DNA from: Filobasidium wieringae | Taxonomy: Eukaryota > Basidiomycota > Tremellomycetes > Filobasidiales > Filobasidiaceae | Direction of reading: 5' to 3' | Length of the DNA stretch: 64,000 bases | NCBI GenBank assembly: GCA_001600055.1 | Contig: BCIV01000004.1 | Coordinates: forward strand, 732,430-796,429 | In this document: positions 1-11,849 of the stretch, piece by piece | How the letters are laid out: each line of letters starts with the position of its first letter | Numbering within the stretch: position 1 is the stretch's first letter | Notes under the pieces: model-generated | Databases searched by the model: none | What the model saw: the letters and a program-made list of their open reading frames with translations, nothing else | Told to the model about the DNA's origin: nothing | Made by a program: the position numbers and the translations under genes

Positions 1-507
1 TTGGAGCCGGGTCTTGATTACGTCCAGTGGGCAGGTCACTACGGAGGATACTAGACCGGCAGCTGCTCCGGCTAACATGGAGTGGTACCCGGGAGGAATG
101 GAGATGGTGCGTTTCTTGACGCTCGAAGAAGATGATGATGGGGATGAAGAGGAAGGATATGAGGATTGTTTTCCTGAAGTACCGGGTTGGAGGGAAGCAT
201 CTTCGTTGGTACTCTGAGCTTCTGTTGAGCTGATGGAGGAATGGTAGAGAGCGTCCCGGTCGTGTCCGGCTGAGGAATTCATTGGCCGAATTTCTATCCC
301 AGACCGGAGCTGAATTCGGTTTTCTGAGGCAGTCTCAGTCTCAGGTATCCGTAAGAAAGATGGTCCGAAGAAGGAACTGGTGTTGATGATGTTGTAAAAG
401 GTCTCACGACCTCCTTTGGCTTGCTGCTTCATATCGTCGAGCCCCGTCATGCCTATCGAGCTGGAAGAGCTCGCTAGAGCGTAAGGGAGGGTGAGGAAAG
501 TTGACAT
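1..507 (-). CDS. Mitochondrial carrier family protein, N-terminal part (cut by window edge)
   Basis: Reading the minus strand from an ATG at 507 gives 169 codons with no stop, running off the left edge. The last residues read AGAAAGLVSSVVTCPLDVIK followed by TRLQ, which is the first helix and the PxD-x-[IV]-K-x-R signature of the SLC25 mitochondrial carrier family. Proteins of this family swap metabolites across the inner mitochondrial membrane. The T-C-P-L-D form resembles the NAD+/pyrimidine-nucleotide/folate-type branch (Yia6, Rim2), but one repeat is too little to name a substrate. About 140 residues precede the first helix. They are Ser-rich with a poly-Ser run and a charged patch, which is long for a carrier. 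The true start could be a later ATG (for example 432), or an intron could be hidden. The carrier identity is seen in the sequence; the substrate is not. Confidence 0.8.
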   Translation of the reverse strand, partial: MSTFLTLPYALASSSSSIGMTGLDDMKQQAKGGRETFYNIINTSSFFGPSFLRIPETETASENRIQLRSGIEIRPMNSSAGHDRDALYHSSISSTEAQSTNEDASLQPGTSGKQSSYPSSSSPSSSSSSVKKRTISIPPGYHSMLAGAAAGLVSSVVTCPLDVIKTRLQ

Positions 508-949
508 TTTGCCTACTTTTGAAGCTGTATAAACTCTTGGATGGTGGTGAGGCTTCTTCTTCGCTTTGAACCGAACTAGCAGTAGATGTCACCACTTCTT
601 CTCCTAGATTGCCGGAATGGCAGCGGGAGCGGCCGAAGAACACGGCCAACGGCGTTCACTTGGTAGGAAGGTAGAAATTGAGGGTAAGATCCTGATTTAT
701 GACTTGTAAGATCTGTAGCTAAGACTATGCTATCCTCTGGATGATGCTGATGAGAAGATAGGGCATAGGTATGTATATGAGGTTATGCTGAGCTGACTGG
801 ATTAGAGTAAGTAACGACGTCACGCGTAGAATCACATACAACTCGCAACTCGACTCGAGATATCATCCTCAATAATCCTCCAACCACTTCCAAAGCATAC
901 GATCTGCATACATATAGCTTTTAGCACATACAAACCGACCACAACGTAA
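508..949. other. Divergent intergenic region between carrier and CIA1
   Basis: This 442-bp gap lies between two outward-facing start codons (507 minus, 950 plus), so it should hold both promoters. I see no convincing gene. The minus-strand open frame at 404-649 overlaps the carrier N-terminus and has no family features. A CACGCGTA segment near 820 contains an ACGCGT hexamer, but this hexamer recurs in the window and means little alone. Confidence 0.6.
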
Positions 950-2529
950 ATGTCTTCCATAGAGCTGGTAGCAGATCTTCCAGGTAAGAATTCCCGTTCG
1001 ATTCTGACCACTTTGTGACCTCTAATTGACCATTCGTAATATTTCAAGGTCACGCCGGTCCCGCCTGGTGTGTGGCCTGGAACCCAACCAGGTCAATCCT
1101 AGCCTCATGTGCCAGCGATAAAGCCGTCCGACTATATTCCTACCAACTCTCCACCCCTGGATCGGATGAGAACGATAGCAACACTTCCACTCGGACGCCT
1201 ACAGTGACGTTCAGATTCCTCACGGAGATCAATACCGCCCACAAGAGGACGATCAGATCGATAGCCTGGTCTCCCAATGGGAAAACACTGGCAACAGCTT
1301 CGTTCGATTCGACCGTAGGGATCTGGGAAGAGGTCGATGAATACGCCGGGGTAGAAGGTGTAGAGACTTTCGGGACGGAGGATGAACCTGACGTTAGTGG
1401 TGAAAAGGAATGGGAGTGCATCACGACGCTTGAGGGGCACGAGAGCGAGTGCAAGAGCGTCGGATGGAGTGCGGATGGGATGTTACTGGCGAGCTGTTCG
1501 AGAGATAAGAGCGTTTGGGTCTGGGAACGTGAGTACCTGTTTCATTATCAGGGCTGAACTGCAGCTAACGATCTTCGGGTTCGATGAACAGTACAACCCG
1601 ATGGAGATTTCGAATGTATCTCCGTAATGATGGAACACTCGCAAGATGTAAAGAACCTCGCCTGGCACCCATCGGAAGAAGTAAAGCTCCTCCCTTATAC
1701 TTCCGCTTGTCTACGCTGATCGTATCCTCATTCAAGATCCTAGCTTCAGCATCCTACGACGCCTCGGTCTACCTGTTCGCTGACGACCCAGACTCCGATT
1801 GGTCTCCTTTCCAGAAACTTAATCCGTCCCTTGCCGTCACCGCTACCGTCAGTACGACAGATGACATGCAAGTGGAACCTGATGAAGACGATTTCGAGAT
1901 CCCCGCGCTGGTGGAACCGGAGACGGTCTGGGCGGTCGCGTTTAGTCCTTGTGGAGGGTACTTGGCCAGTGGAGGAGATCTAGGAGGAGTAAGAATATGG
2001 ACCCGGAAGTGAGTACTCGTCTTGTATGCTCATACGCTTGTCGATTGTCTTGCTAAACGGGATTGTACACGATAGCGGAGAGGACATCGATTCTCGATGG
2101 ACCGAGACCATCCACGTACAGGCTCATGACAAGAGAGCTTGTTTCTCTTTATCCTGGACGGAACGGGAATCGGAGACGGAAGGAAGTCTGGGGAGGTTGG
2201 TCAGTGTCGGAGGGGATGGACGGATATGTGCTTGGGACGTGGTGAGTCGCCTCAGACCGAGCGACACTGAGTCAAGGTTGACTTGATCCGCGTTTCAGTC
2301 CAAGAACGATCAGGCTGAAACGAAATCCCCGAATATCAAGATGGAGATGATCGCTTCGAAATCGCAAGCTCATACGATTTACGACATCAACTCGGTCGCG
2401 ACTTTCAAAAGAGGGATCCCATCGGATGATCCTGCCGTCAATGCCAAAGACAAGTACAAAGGGTTGAGGGAGAGCATGTTCGCTACGGCAGGGGATGACG
2501 GGACGGTCAAAGTATGGCGGGTGGTATAA
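950..2529 (+). CDS. CIA1: Cytosolic iron-sulfur protein assembly protein 1 (WD40)
   Basis: Six exons join as 950-983, 1049-1528, 1592-1680, 1737-2008, 2076-2241 and 2299-2529, giving 423 residues. The product is a seven-bladed WD40 propeller. It begins [20 protein letters not shown], followed by repeats such as [20 protein letters not shown] and [20 protein letters not shown], and it ends with [15 protein letters not shown]. The arrangement and the motif [13 protein letters not shown] match Cia1 (human CIAO1). That protein is the scaffold of the cytosolic CIA targeting complex, which with Cia2 and Mms19 hands [4Fe-4S] clusters to cytosolic and nuclear enzymes. Acidic insertions (around 1320-1420 and 1850-1915) lengthen loops between blades and make it larger than the roughly 330-residue yeast protein. 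All introns are GT-AG and the sum of exons is in frame. Confidence 0.92.
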
Positions 2530-2631
2530 TCGTCGGCACAGGATTTCTTGTTGTAGATGTCTAGATGCACGCAGTGAAACCCAGTTTTCATATGCTCCCA
2601 GAACCCTGATACAACAAATCTAGCAACGCAT

Positions 2632-5600
2632 CTAATTAGGACCGGGAGTTTGTATAGGTGTAGGTTTGAGCGTGAGAGCCTGCTCCTCTGCTCGTTTCTT
2701 GTTCGATCCGGTACATAGGGCGGTAGGGATGAGACTGGATGCGGTGGCGTTGTAAGCGTCCGGGTAGGGACAACCTGCTACGGCCACCCAAGCGCCTGTC
2801 TTATCCTCAGAGTTGGCCCATCCGTTCCCAACGGGAACTCCACTCGATTGGGTCGGTTGTGGTAGTGTGACGGGAGTTCCGGTTTGAGTGTATGTGGGGA
2901 AAAGAGCGATCTGATCAGGTTGGAAGGTAGGTGACGGGCCGAGAGCTGTTGGTGGCCAGGCAGTGTAGTTGGCCATGCTGGCCGTCTCCAAAGCGCCGTT
3001 ACCCTAGAGAGAGAGAGAGAGAGGACACCCTATCGTCAGACCGAGTGTTAACACGCGAAACGAAACCCGACTCACCCCGCCTGTCGCACTAGCTGGGTAA
3101 TTCCCAGAAAACTGAGCTCCCCCGACCCCGATGGACGCGCACATCCCGGCAGCGGCTCTAGGATCCTTTGGGATCCAACCCTGTTCCCAACCCAACTTGT
3201 AGTGCCAGAAGGGCGAGGACGGGACGCCGATCGTCGCGTCCGATCCGGTAATCTTCCACGTCCAAAAGGCAAAGTTCTGAAGCGCGTCCATCTGGTACAA
3301 CGTGAATTGACTGATGTTGGCCTTTAATTCGGGCGACCAGCTCGTCCAATCGTTCCACGTCGCACAGGTCTTGCCGGTGGATTCGTAAGTGACGGGAGCA
3401 CCGACCCCATTCAACCAGTACCCGCAGCTAGTTCGTGGTTGGTGAGGAGGATCAGAACTTGTTGCCAGCCGGCCTGAACTGGACGTGACTCACTTGTTAA
3501 TGGCGGCGGAAAACTCTCCGCCGATGATGATCCCGTATTCGTTCCTCGACTCGTTGGTCCCACCTCCCCAACCACATACGACCTTGTTCTGCGCCTCCCA
3601 CCCGATATCCATCTCTGCCGGATCGATGAAAGCTCGGTAGGGATGTTCTATGACATCGGGGGGTCCGAGAGGATCAGCACGCGATGTCCAAGCGGAGGAG
3701 AGATTTAGACGTGACGTACGATCGATAGCGACCCGATCTGCCCCGGGCATGAAATGGTTGAAAGCGGCGATCCCCTGGAACCCTTCGTGGACTAGGACGA
3801 TCGGACCTTTACCTAATCCCGTTATCTGCCTGATCATGTTGTACGCCGTGTAATAGCTATCACGGAGTGTCGGAAAAAAGGAAAGGAAGAAACATAAAGA
3901 AAAGAAAGATGAGATGAGATGAGATGAGATGAGCGATCCGGACCTGCCCCCGTCCTGTCACGGATCCCGAATCACCCGAGACTCACAAGGATAACAAAGT
4001 ATTGAACCCCTGTCTACTCGCCTCGACCTCGTTGACGAGTGAGATCATGGTGACCACGTCCTTGTACCCGTCCTGACTTATGAACTGTGTCAAGCTCCTG
4101 ACCGTCTCCAACGTCCTCTGCGCGTTGAAGATCCCCGCGACGCCGTAGAGCCAATTGACGACCCCCTTTGCCCCCATGGCGTGGTTCCAAGGGGTCTGAG
4201 CACCCGGTAGAGCGTGTAGATCGAGGATGACCCTGATCCCGTATTTCCTCGCCCAGTGGAGCGAGCGGACAAAGTATTCCCAGGAGACGGATTCGAGAAA
4301 AGGTTCTTCCGGGAGTTTCTTGACTGCCCAGAACCCGAGTGGGATTCTGACATGGTTCAACCCGGCCTGAGAGATCTGTGCGAAATCCTGTTCGGTGATG
4401 AAGGTCTCGTAGTGTTCCCTCATGACGAGTTCCAAAGTCGTATTGCTCTTGTTCCTCATCATCGCGCTCAGTTCCTTCTCGTCCAACGCCCCGGCATAAG
4501 CGCCTTGGTAGAGATGAGGGACGATGAAGGGTTCAGTGACCAACCAACCTCCCAGGTTGACTCCCCTGACGAGATCGGTGCTCCAATCCCATTCCTCACC
4601 TACGCGGGGTGACCAGGATTGAGCCTTTCCGCCCTTGCCCATGATCCCGAGGGAAGGATCCCAGGAGAAATCGCCCCCGAACTCGTTCACGTAGGTGAAA
4701 TTCGTCTCCACCCCATCGACGTAGGTATACACGGTCGAACCGTTCGCGCCCTGCTGAACGCCCTGGGTGGGGGTGAACAGGAGTCCCATCGGGTTCAAAG
4801 CGCTCGACGTGTTGGTATACTGTTTCAACCGGAGCTCGTCCGTCTGGGTCGTGTTCTTCCCCGCGCCCGATCCCCTCGTCCTCCCCGTAGGTTGAGGATC
4901 GTCCTTGCTCTTCTTACTCATGACGTAGGCGACGGGGATGACCATCGCCAGGATGACGACGGCGAGGACGAGGGCGATGACGATCCATCGCTTCTTCCTC
5001 TGACGTTTCTGTTTCTCCAACATCTTCAGCCGTTCGATCTGAGCCGCCTGGGTGTTGCGCGATCGCGTGGTCCCCGTCGTCCGGACGGAAGAGAACGAAG
5101 GTCGGGGTGTAGCTCCACTGGCCTCTGAGCCTCCCCCAAAGGAAGGTCGAGATGGATCGGCGAACGGGTCGGTCCCTAAGAACCCAGGTGCGGGTGCGGG
5201 TGCGGGTTGAGAACCTTGGAACTGTCCGTCCAACGGGATGACGGGCGTTCCTGCGCGATGAGCGGTACGTTTCAAGATCCCTCGAGGTTCGTTCACGGTG
5301 AGCAGGTCCTTTTCCTGGAACTGCGATTCAGGTTGCGGGTGAGAGGGAGATGATCGGGAAGGAGGTAATGGGAATTTCTCCCCGGCGGATTCCAAACCGA
5401 GTCCGAGTCCGAGTCCAGACGATTGATGTTTCAGTTGATCCGATCGACCCGTCGCGGCAGCGTACAACTCGGAGTACCTCTTCTCGCCAGCGTCGCCCAG
5501 CTCAGGCTCGACGTAGCTGTTATTGCCAACGTTCTGTTCCTGTTCCTGTTCCTGTAAGAAACTCTCGATGCTCGGGCTTGGTTGGAGATCGCCGTTGCCC

Positions 5601-6037
5601 GGTCGAGAGGGGATGTTGATCAAGGAATGTTGGCTGAACGTGTGAGCGTGTGAGATCGGTCTCGGTTGTTGGATTTCCAGTTGAGGTTGATAGTAATAAT
5701 CCGGAATGTACGATGACTGACACGAACAAAGGCGCCAAAGGGAGGGTCGAACCGAACAAAGCGATCCAAAGGGATCCCATCCAACCGCGATCAACCTCAA
5801 CGACCCTTAGATCTTGCTTCAACACAGGCTGAAACTCACCTCCCTCCCATCCACCCCTCGCCCATCCTGTCCACCCCCATTCCCAGTCCCAGTCCCAGTC
5901 CCAGTGCCATTCTCCAGGGCCCGCTCTTCGTCCCCCATCCGTGTCTCTCGATCGTACGATCGCATCATAAGATCATCCCCGAATTCACTCTCCATGGGGG
6001 AAGAGATGGTAGGGTTGTACCGGTTCTTGGGTGACAT
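2632..6037 (-). CDS. Membrane-anchored glucan exo-1,3-beta-glucosidase (GH5, ExgD-like)
   Basis: Six exons on the minus strand (6037-5840, 5716-3987, 3856-3720, 3647-3494, 3427-3076, 3003-2632) give 980 residues. The first roughly 300 residues are a disordered cytosolic tail. A single transmembrane helix follows (WIVIALVLAVVILAMVIPVA), preceded by KQKRQRKKR, which fits a type II membrane protein. The lumenal part is a GH5_9 catalytic domain: VRGVNLGGWLVTEPF, RIPLGFW, DLHALPG, the general-acid region SLVNEVE and the nucleophile region IIGGEFSAAIN. Such enzymes trim or remodel beta-1,3-glucan at the cell wall. The architecture matches fungal ExgD. The usual NEP at the acid/base is NEV here, which needs checking. 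The start at 6037 was chosen because its exon joins in phase to the open frame at 5716; an ATG at 5800 lies inside that intron. Confidence 0.9.
3006..3022. repeat. GA/CT dinucleotide run in an intron
   Basis: A run of GA dinucleotides on the plus strand forms the polypyrimidine tract just upstream of the last acceptor site of the minus-strand glucanase gene. It is a simple repeat and probably helps define the 3' splice site. Confidence 0.8.
3909..3934. repeat. GATGA pentanucleotide repeat (about five copies)
   Basis: Five tandem copies of a 5-bp unit lie inside the second intron of the glucanase gene (intron 3857-3986). It is a microsatellite in non-coding sequence, likely length-variable between isolates. 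Confidence 0.85.
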
Positions 6038-7097
6038 TATGTTGGAAAGTAGAGTGCTACTCGTCCTGGTCCTGGTACTCGGCCCCGTTCTTCTAGCCAG
6101 ACGTTCTTCGTCAACAAGGTCCTAGATCCTCAGACTTGAATCGATTCCTCCAAACCAGTCCAATCCGCAAGCTTCAACGCTTCAACCCGCAACCCGTACC
6201 CAAGGTGTTATCCAAATATCCAAACCGTATCATGAATCGTGCTAGAGTCGCGTTCCAAGAAGTTTACCCGATCACGCCCTCCTTCTTCTTCTTCGTGTGC
6301 CATGCCGTACACCAACGTAACTACATCTTCCGGCTCTCGCTCCGGCCCTTCCTGCCTGGCTCGGAGCTCGGATACGAACACGGACCACGTTTTAGGTCCC
6401 TGGAACGGCTGGAACTTGCGAACGTGGGACCGTGAGATGGGTTGTGGGATGGTGGATTACACGAATGAGCTTCCTAGGTCTCGACGAACTCGGACTGGGC
6501 GTGATGGGGAGAGATATCGTTTGGGAGTACAGGGGTGTGATATGTGGTCCGGTATTCGGGTTTGATTTTGTGTTGATGAACGGAGGATAGGAGTTGGGGG
6601 CTGGAAGATCCAGAAGCATGGAGCATGGATGTTTGGGTGGGTTATTTGGAGTTTGTGGGATGGCAGGACGAAAGAGTGTGCTTATAGATCTTATAGATAT
6701 CTGGTTGTACGGTCACATCGATCACATCGAATTGAGCTCTATGAATTGACAAACAGATGACTGGCACAATGGTTGCTCATGGCGAACTCCTTGTACAACC
6801 TCCCCTCGCTATCTAGAAAGCCTGCCATGATGACACTACGAACGCGAGAAGGAAGGTAATGTAACCTTCTTAGCCAGTCGTAATGCCCGCTGAGACGACC
6901 AGACGATGAAGCGGATCCCGAGCCTCTCTGGAACTAGCTCGGACAGGCGTTTCATGTGACCTGATCACGTGATAATGTGACCATCGATTGAGAGATTGTT
7001 TATTGACATTTCATTCATCATCCCAATAAATCATGATTCCCCGTTCATCCACTTTCTTACAACCCATCATCTTTGACTGGACACCGGACCTCTCAAG
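6038..7097. other. Divergent intergenic region between glucanase and importin genes
   Basis: About 1.06 kb separates the start of the minus-strand glucanase gene from the start of the plus-strand importin gene. Short open frames here are not conserved-looking and no RNA gene is visible. The stretch probably holds both promoters and 5' untranslated sequence. Confidence 0.55.
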
Positions 7098-10000
7098 ATG
7101 GACGAACAGATTTATGTCGTTCTCAATTCCATCCAATCCCCTGATCAGGCCGTGCGTACGGGGGCGGAGAGTCAGTTGGGTTCCATCTTGAATGATCCAG
7201 GTGAGAGTTTGTCTTCTCCTCCAATCGACCTCCGAAAACTGTCGCACTGAATGAGGAATGACCTTTTTCTTCGACCACCGGACAGACTCGGGAATCGCGC
7301 TGTGCCGGATCGCACTGAACCATCAACTGCCTTCCCCCACTCGACAACTCTCCGCGGTGATCCTACGTAAATACATCACTCAGTATTGGAGTGCGATCTT
7401 CCCCCAATTCACCGGCCCTATGCTTCCCTCTTCTCAAAAGGAGATCATCAGGGAACTCTTACTCGGCGCTTTGGGGGAGGAAGATTCCAAGATCAGGACG
7501 GCCATGGCTCATGCGCTCAGCTCCATCGCTTCCTCCGACTGGCCTGAAGATTTCCCCACCCTCGTCCCCCGTTTACTAGGGATCCTGGAACGGGCCACGT
7601 CAGGGAGCGAGGGCAGCAATGAAAAGGCTACACAGGGAGCGATGAGGGTTTTGTATGAATTCGTACGGTCGGATCTGATGGAGGAACAACTCTTGACTCT
7701 CCTTCGATCTTCCATGCCCGTCCTTCTCGCTCTCCTCTCATCCCCTTCCACGGCCTTACGGAGCGCTCAGAGCTATGCGGTCAGGATATTTAGGACGGCC
7801 CTGAAGACGCTCTACATGATGAAGGAGGAACAGGGCGGGATCGTCGCTCAGGCTATGGAAGGGGTCGTGCCCGGTTGGATCGATGGGATGGGAGGGGTCT
7901 TGTTGAGGGATATCTCAGGGGAGATTCGGGATGGTGGATGGGAGGGGATCGATTTGAGGAATGAGATTTTCAAGGTGAGATCGAGTTCGTTTCGTTCACT
8001 CCGGGTTGGGATTGATGATTGTCGAGATCCGGATAGACATTGGCGACTCTACAATCCTCCTTCCCAAGGGTACTCCAACCACACCTCTCTTCCTTCCTCC
8101 ACCTCTCCCTGACCCACCTTCACTCCCTCTACCCGATCTTCCATTCCCACTACCTCTCCACTTCCCCCTCCGCCCCCAACCCTCCAGAGTCAAAGGACGA
8201 GCAAGACCAAGCGGGAATAGTCGATCTGGGTTCCGCCATTATGGATTTCCTAACCGGAGCTTCGAGGGCGAGAGCGGCACGTGCCGTCCTATGCACCAAG
8301 GACGATCAGGGGAGGGAACAGGCGGGGGAGTTGATGAGCGGTTTGATCTTCGAGATCATTGGGTGGAGTCAGATCACAAGGGACGATGTGAGCGTTTTCG
8401 CGGTTGTAGAGGGACGAGAATGAGCTAGTACTGACCCTTTTTTGTTTTTTGTTTCTGTTTGGTTTTGGGCGCGAATTTAGGCAGAGGTTTGGGAGAACGA
8501 TCCGAATGCTTTTGTTGCGGATGAAGATGATGAGGCTGAAGCGTATAGTCTACGTACAGCCGCTTTCGATCTACTAGGAGTGAGTCTCATGTCGTGCACT
8601 CACACGTGCTGAACAAGGCAGGTTGTTGAACTCTTTTCGTTCCACCAATCAGTCACTGTTGGACAAATTCGAAAGCACCGTACCCGCCGTCCTCCAAGCC
8701 GCCTCACGATCGAGAATGGAAGAGTCGGACAGACTGAGACAGGCGGGGGAGACGGATTGGTGGAAACCTCTGGAAGCCGCTTTGGCTTGTGTCGGTTCGG
8801 TAGCGGATGCGTTGTTGGACGGGGATGACGAGGATAACGGAGAGTTGGTCAAGAGTTTCGACCTGGATCAGTTGTTCAAGGAGGTCGTGCCTACTCTATT
8901 GAACTCTTCCGGTAAGTGAAAGGCACCCCCTATCGGGATCTACGTGACTGAGAATTGATGGGCGCTTTTCCCCCCCTCGAATGCTTTTAGAGACTCCCTT
9001 CTTACAAGGAAGAGCTTTCGTCTTTGCAAGTCAATTCGTCCTGACTCTGGCTGAAGCTGGGATCAGTCGACAATACTTGGACGCGGCCGTTCAGGCTTTG
9101 GAAGCTGATGGTGTCGAAGGAGTGGTCAAGATCTCCGCGATCAAGACCATTCGGAAGTCAGTAAAGAACCGGGGATTGACAAGAGAAATACGAGGCTGAT
9201 TCGGTTTAATGCGTTAGTTTCTGCCGATACATCAAACCCGAAGAACTTCATCCGCTTTCGTTACGGATCATCTCGGATCTCGGACCTTACTTGTCTCAAG
9301 CCACCGAAGAGACGCTGGCGCTCGTGGTCGAGACGATCAGAGCGGTTATCGGAGTGGACGGAAGCGTTTTGAACCGCGATAGTACTGAACAGTTGACCAA
9401 TGCCATTCTTCAAGTATGGTCTGCGAATACTGTCGGTAAGTATCGGATAGTTCCTTTATCTAGGCGAGCTTCGGCTGACACGCTCAACGCATGATAGATA
9501 TCGTCGTCTTGTCCATCATCGAGGAGGTTTTCCAGACCCTTGCTTCCTCGGAAGTACAAGAGGTCTACGATAGTCTCGTTCAAACGGCAACTCCCATCAT
9601 CGCCAACATCCTCTCTGCACCTGAGAGCGCGGAGAACATGACCTTGACCATGTCAGCCGTCGAATTGCTCAACGCTATTCTTTCGGGACGAAAGGGCGAT
9701 ATCGGCGAGACCATTGGACCTAACGTCTGGCCAGCTGTTTTCCATACCATGTTGACGACGGATGATAGCGATACTATTCAGGTAAGGACGGGTAACCAAC
9801 GTTTTAAACGAGAGGCTTACCGGTCGATGTCTCTCTACAGTATGGCTGTCAGACATTGACATCGTTCGTTCGAAAAGTTGGTCCCCAGCTGTTCGCTTGG
9901 TGAGTTTAGTTACATGCCCAATGAAAAACTTCTGTATCTCACCGCCAACATCTGACAGGCAAGACGCCTCAGGTCGATCTGGTTTGGATTCCATCCTTGC

Positions 10001-11218
10001 CGTCCTTGCACGCCTGATCGACCCAGCGTTCTCGGAATCCGCCGGTCTCTGTGTGGGAGACCTGATCCTGCATCTCCTCCGAAATGCCGGACAGCACTTG
10101 TCCGCTACCATTCCCAACTTGCTGAACGCTCTGGCTAACCGGATCGCTGGAGCAAAGAGTACCATCTTCACTCAGGTGCGCACACCGTCACCACTGAATG
10201 CAAAAGACAACCCTCTCACTGTTTCTGCCCCGTACAGACTCTCTGCTTACCCTTCGCTTACCTGCTGACCGTTGAAATGGATCTCACTCTGGACCTACTG
10301 GAGAAACTCGTCGTGCAAGTGCCCAATGGGCCGGAGAAGACGGGTCTGCAAGTCGTCCTTACTGCTTGGTGTGACGATGCGATCGATACTGTACAAGGCA
10401 GTTATTCCATCCGGGTCAAGTGAGTCGACCGCCTGAACGTGAAAGGACAGGAAGGCTAAACGCTATCTGGAACAAATAGTGATATGGCCATGTCTAACTT
10501 GTTGACATGCGAGAGGGATAGTCTGAGAGCGATCGTCGTCAAGGGAGATATGGTAGTCGACGAGGTCAACCGGAATACCATCATGACTCGGTCCCGGACA
10601 GCAAATAGTAGGCATCGTCTTTCAGTTGATTCATGGCAAGCCGCTCATGAAACTTTTCCGGTAGACCCGCACACTTTTGTGCCAATTCCTTTCCATCTTC
10701 GAGCTCTGAAGTACTTGCTGGCCCAAGTTCAGACTGCAGAGACTGCGGAGTTGGAGAACGCTGAGGATGCCGAGGGCATCGATCAAGATGACGGTGATGA
10801 GGAGTGGGAGGAGGAAGACGATCTCACCAAAGGGGAGAAGGAGGAGATGGGTTGGTTGAGCGGTACGTGTGATGGCTGAACTGTGACAAGCACATGATGC
10901 TTAATGGAGTCTCCTTTACGTTAGATATGCTTGGTGGAGGAGGTAAATGGAATGAACTGGAGGATGATTTGGATGGACAGGAAGCGGATGAGGATTTGAT
11001 GGCTGATCAGCTCATGCAACTTAACATGCCTGTGAGTACCTGATCTGATTGACAGTAGGTCACGAACGAAGCTGACGACGGCATGGACCGAACAGGCGCA
11101 TATCACGGGGACGGTCCGACATGCTTATGTAAAGAACATCAACACGGTGCAAGATTTAGTGACCGGATTGACGGATATAGAAAAGGCCGTGATGGGTCGT
11201 AAGGTGTTGACGATGTAG
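7098..11218 (+). CDS. Importin-9/Kap114-type karyopherin beta
   Basis: Fifteen exons (7098-7200, 7286-7974, 8037-8387, 8481-8579, 8653-8911, 8991-9156, 9218-9435, 9498-9781, 9841-9899, 9959-10175, 10238-10419, 10480-10607, 10665-10862, 10925-11031, 11096-11218) join in frame to 1060 residues, close to human IPO9 and yeast Kap114. The N-terminus carries an importin-beta N domain: MDEQIYVVLNSIQSPDQAVR, then RQLSAVILRKYITQYWSAIF. HEAT-like helical repeats follow, with FPTLVPRLLGIL near residue 120. The acidic insert DGDEEWEEEDD near the C-terminus is typical of the importin-9 group. These receptors import cargo such as core histones and TBP in a Ran-dependent way; the cargo here is inferred from the family. 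The start was set at the first ATG giving the conserved N-terminus. Confidence 0.9.
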
Positions 11219-11849
11219 AACAACGTAGCGCAGTGATATCAAGTTATACCAAGAGCAAGAGAATCAAACTTCGCTATCTATCGGGTCAGAGCTTATCTGA
11301 TAGTATGGGCCGAAATGTGTAGGTGGATCGCGATTCGCGATTTGTTGTTTGTTATTGTTATTGTTGTGAGGATGATTAGACAAAAGACAAGGTGGTCGCG
11401 TCAATGAGCAGGTGTAGATGAGAACGCATGAGTAGTGAACAGCAGACTGAGGCCTGACAGCGCAAGCCGGATCACGCAAGTCACAAAGAATGTCAGGACG
11501 TGGAACTAACCACAGCGTTCGAACTCCAAGTGATCCGAGTACGATCCAATGTCTATTGCAAGTGCAAGCCGGAGAACAATGAAAAAGCATATACTCACGT
11601 GATTCGATCAAACGCGACCTAAAGTGGCTTCGCTGTCCGACGCGTCGCGCTTTTTCAAACGCAGCCCATAAGAGGAAACGGACGGATCGTGTCATCGTTC
11701 AACATTCGATCATCGATCGTTTCCATCTGATCCTTCCACACTCTCACTGTTCATTTTCTCACACACTGTATCCACAACACAATCGTACCTACAGACATAC
11801 ACACAGTACACCTACACACACTCTTGATACCCACCACAACCGCGATACC
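11219..11849. other. Intergenic region upstream of the ribonucleotide reductase gene
   Basis: This 631-bp region holds the 3' end of the importin gene and the promoter and leader of the reductase gene. The final 140 bp are rich in C, A and T (many CACA and CTCT runs), which looks like a short 5' leader. A minus-strand open frame at 11264-11695 has no family features and is taken as chance. Confidence 0.6.
11640..11645. promoter_or_regulatory. Candidate MCB (MluI cell-cycle box) in the reductase promoter
   Basis: The palindromic hexamer ACGCGT occurs about 205 bp before the start codon, in the CG-rich run GACGCGTCGCGC. In yeasts this hexamer is bound by MBF, which switches on DNA-synthesis genes including ribonucleotide reductase at G1/S. 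The match is seen directly. Its use here is inferred, and the same hexamer also occurs elsewhere in the window. Confidence 0.4.

Noticed and set aside
4619..5128. 169-codon plus-strand frame inside the glucanase gene
   Set aside because: It is antisense to the GC-rich coding exon, where the GH5 and transmembrane features read on the minus strand.
5520..5825. Minus-strand open frames starting at 5800 and 5825 as the start of the glucanase gene
   Set aside because: They lie within or across the first intron (5717-5839). The exon at 6037-5840 joins in phase with a GTGAGT donor and gives a longer, consistent N-terminus.
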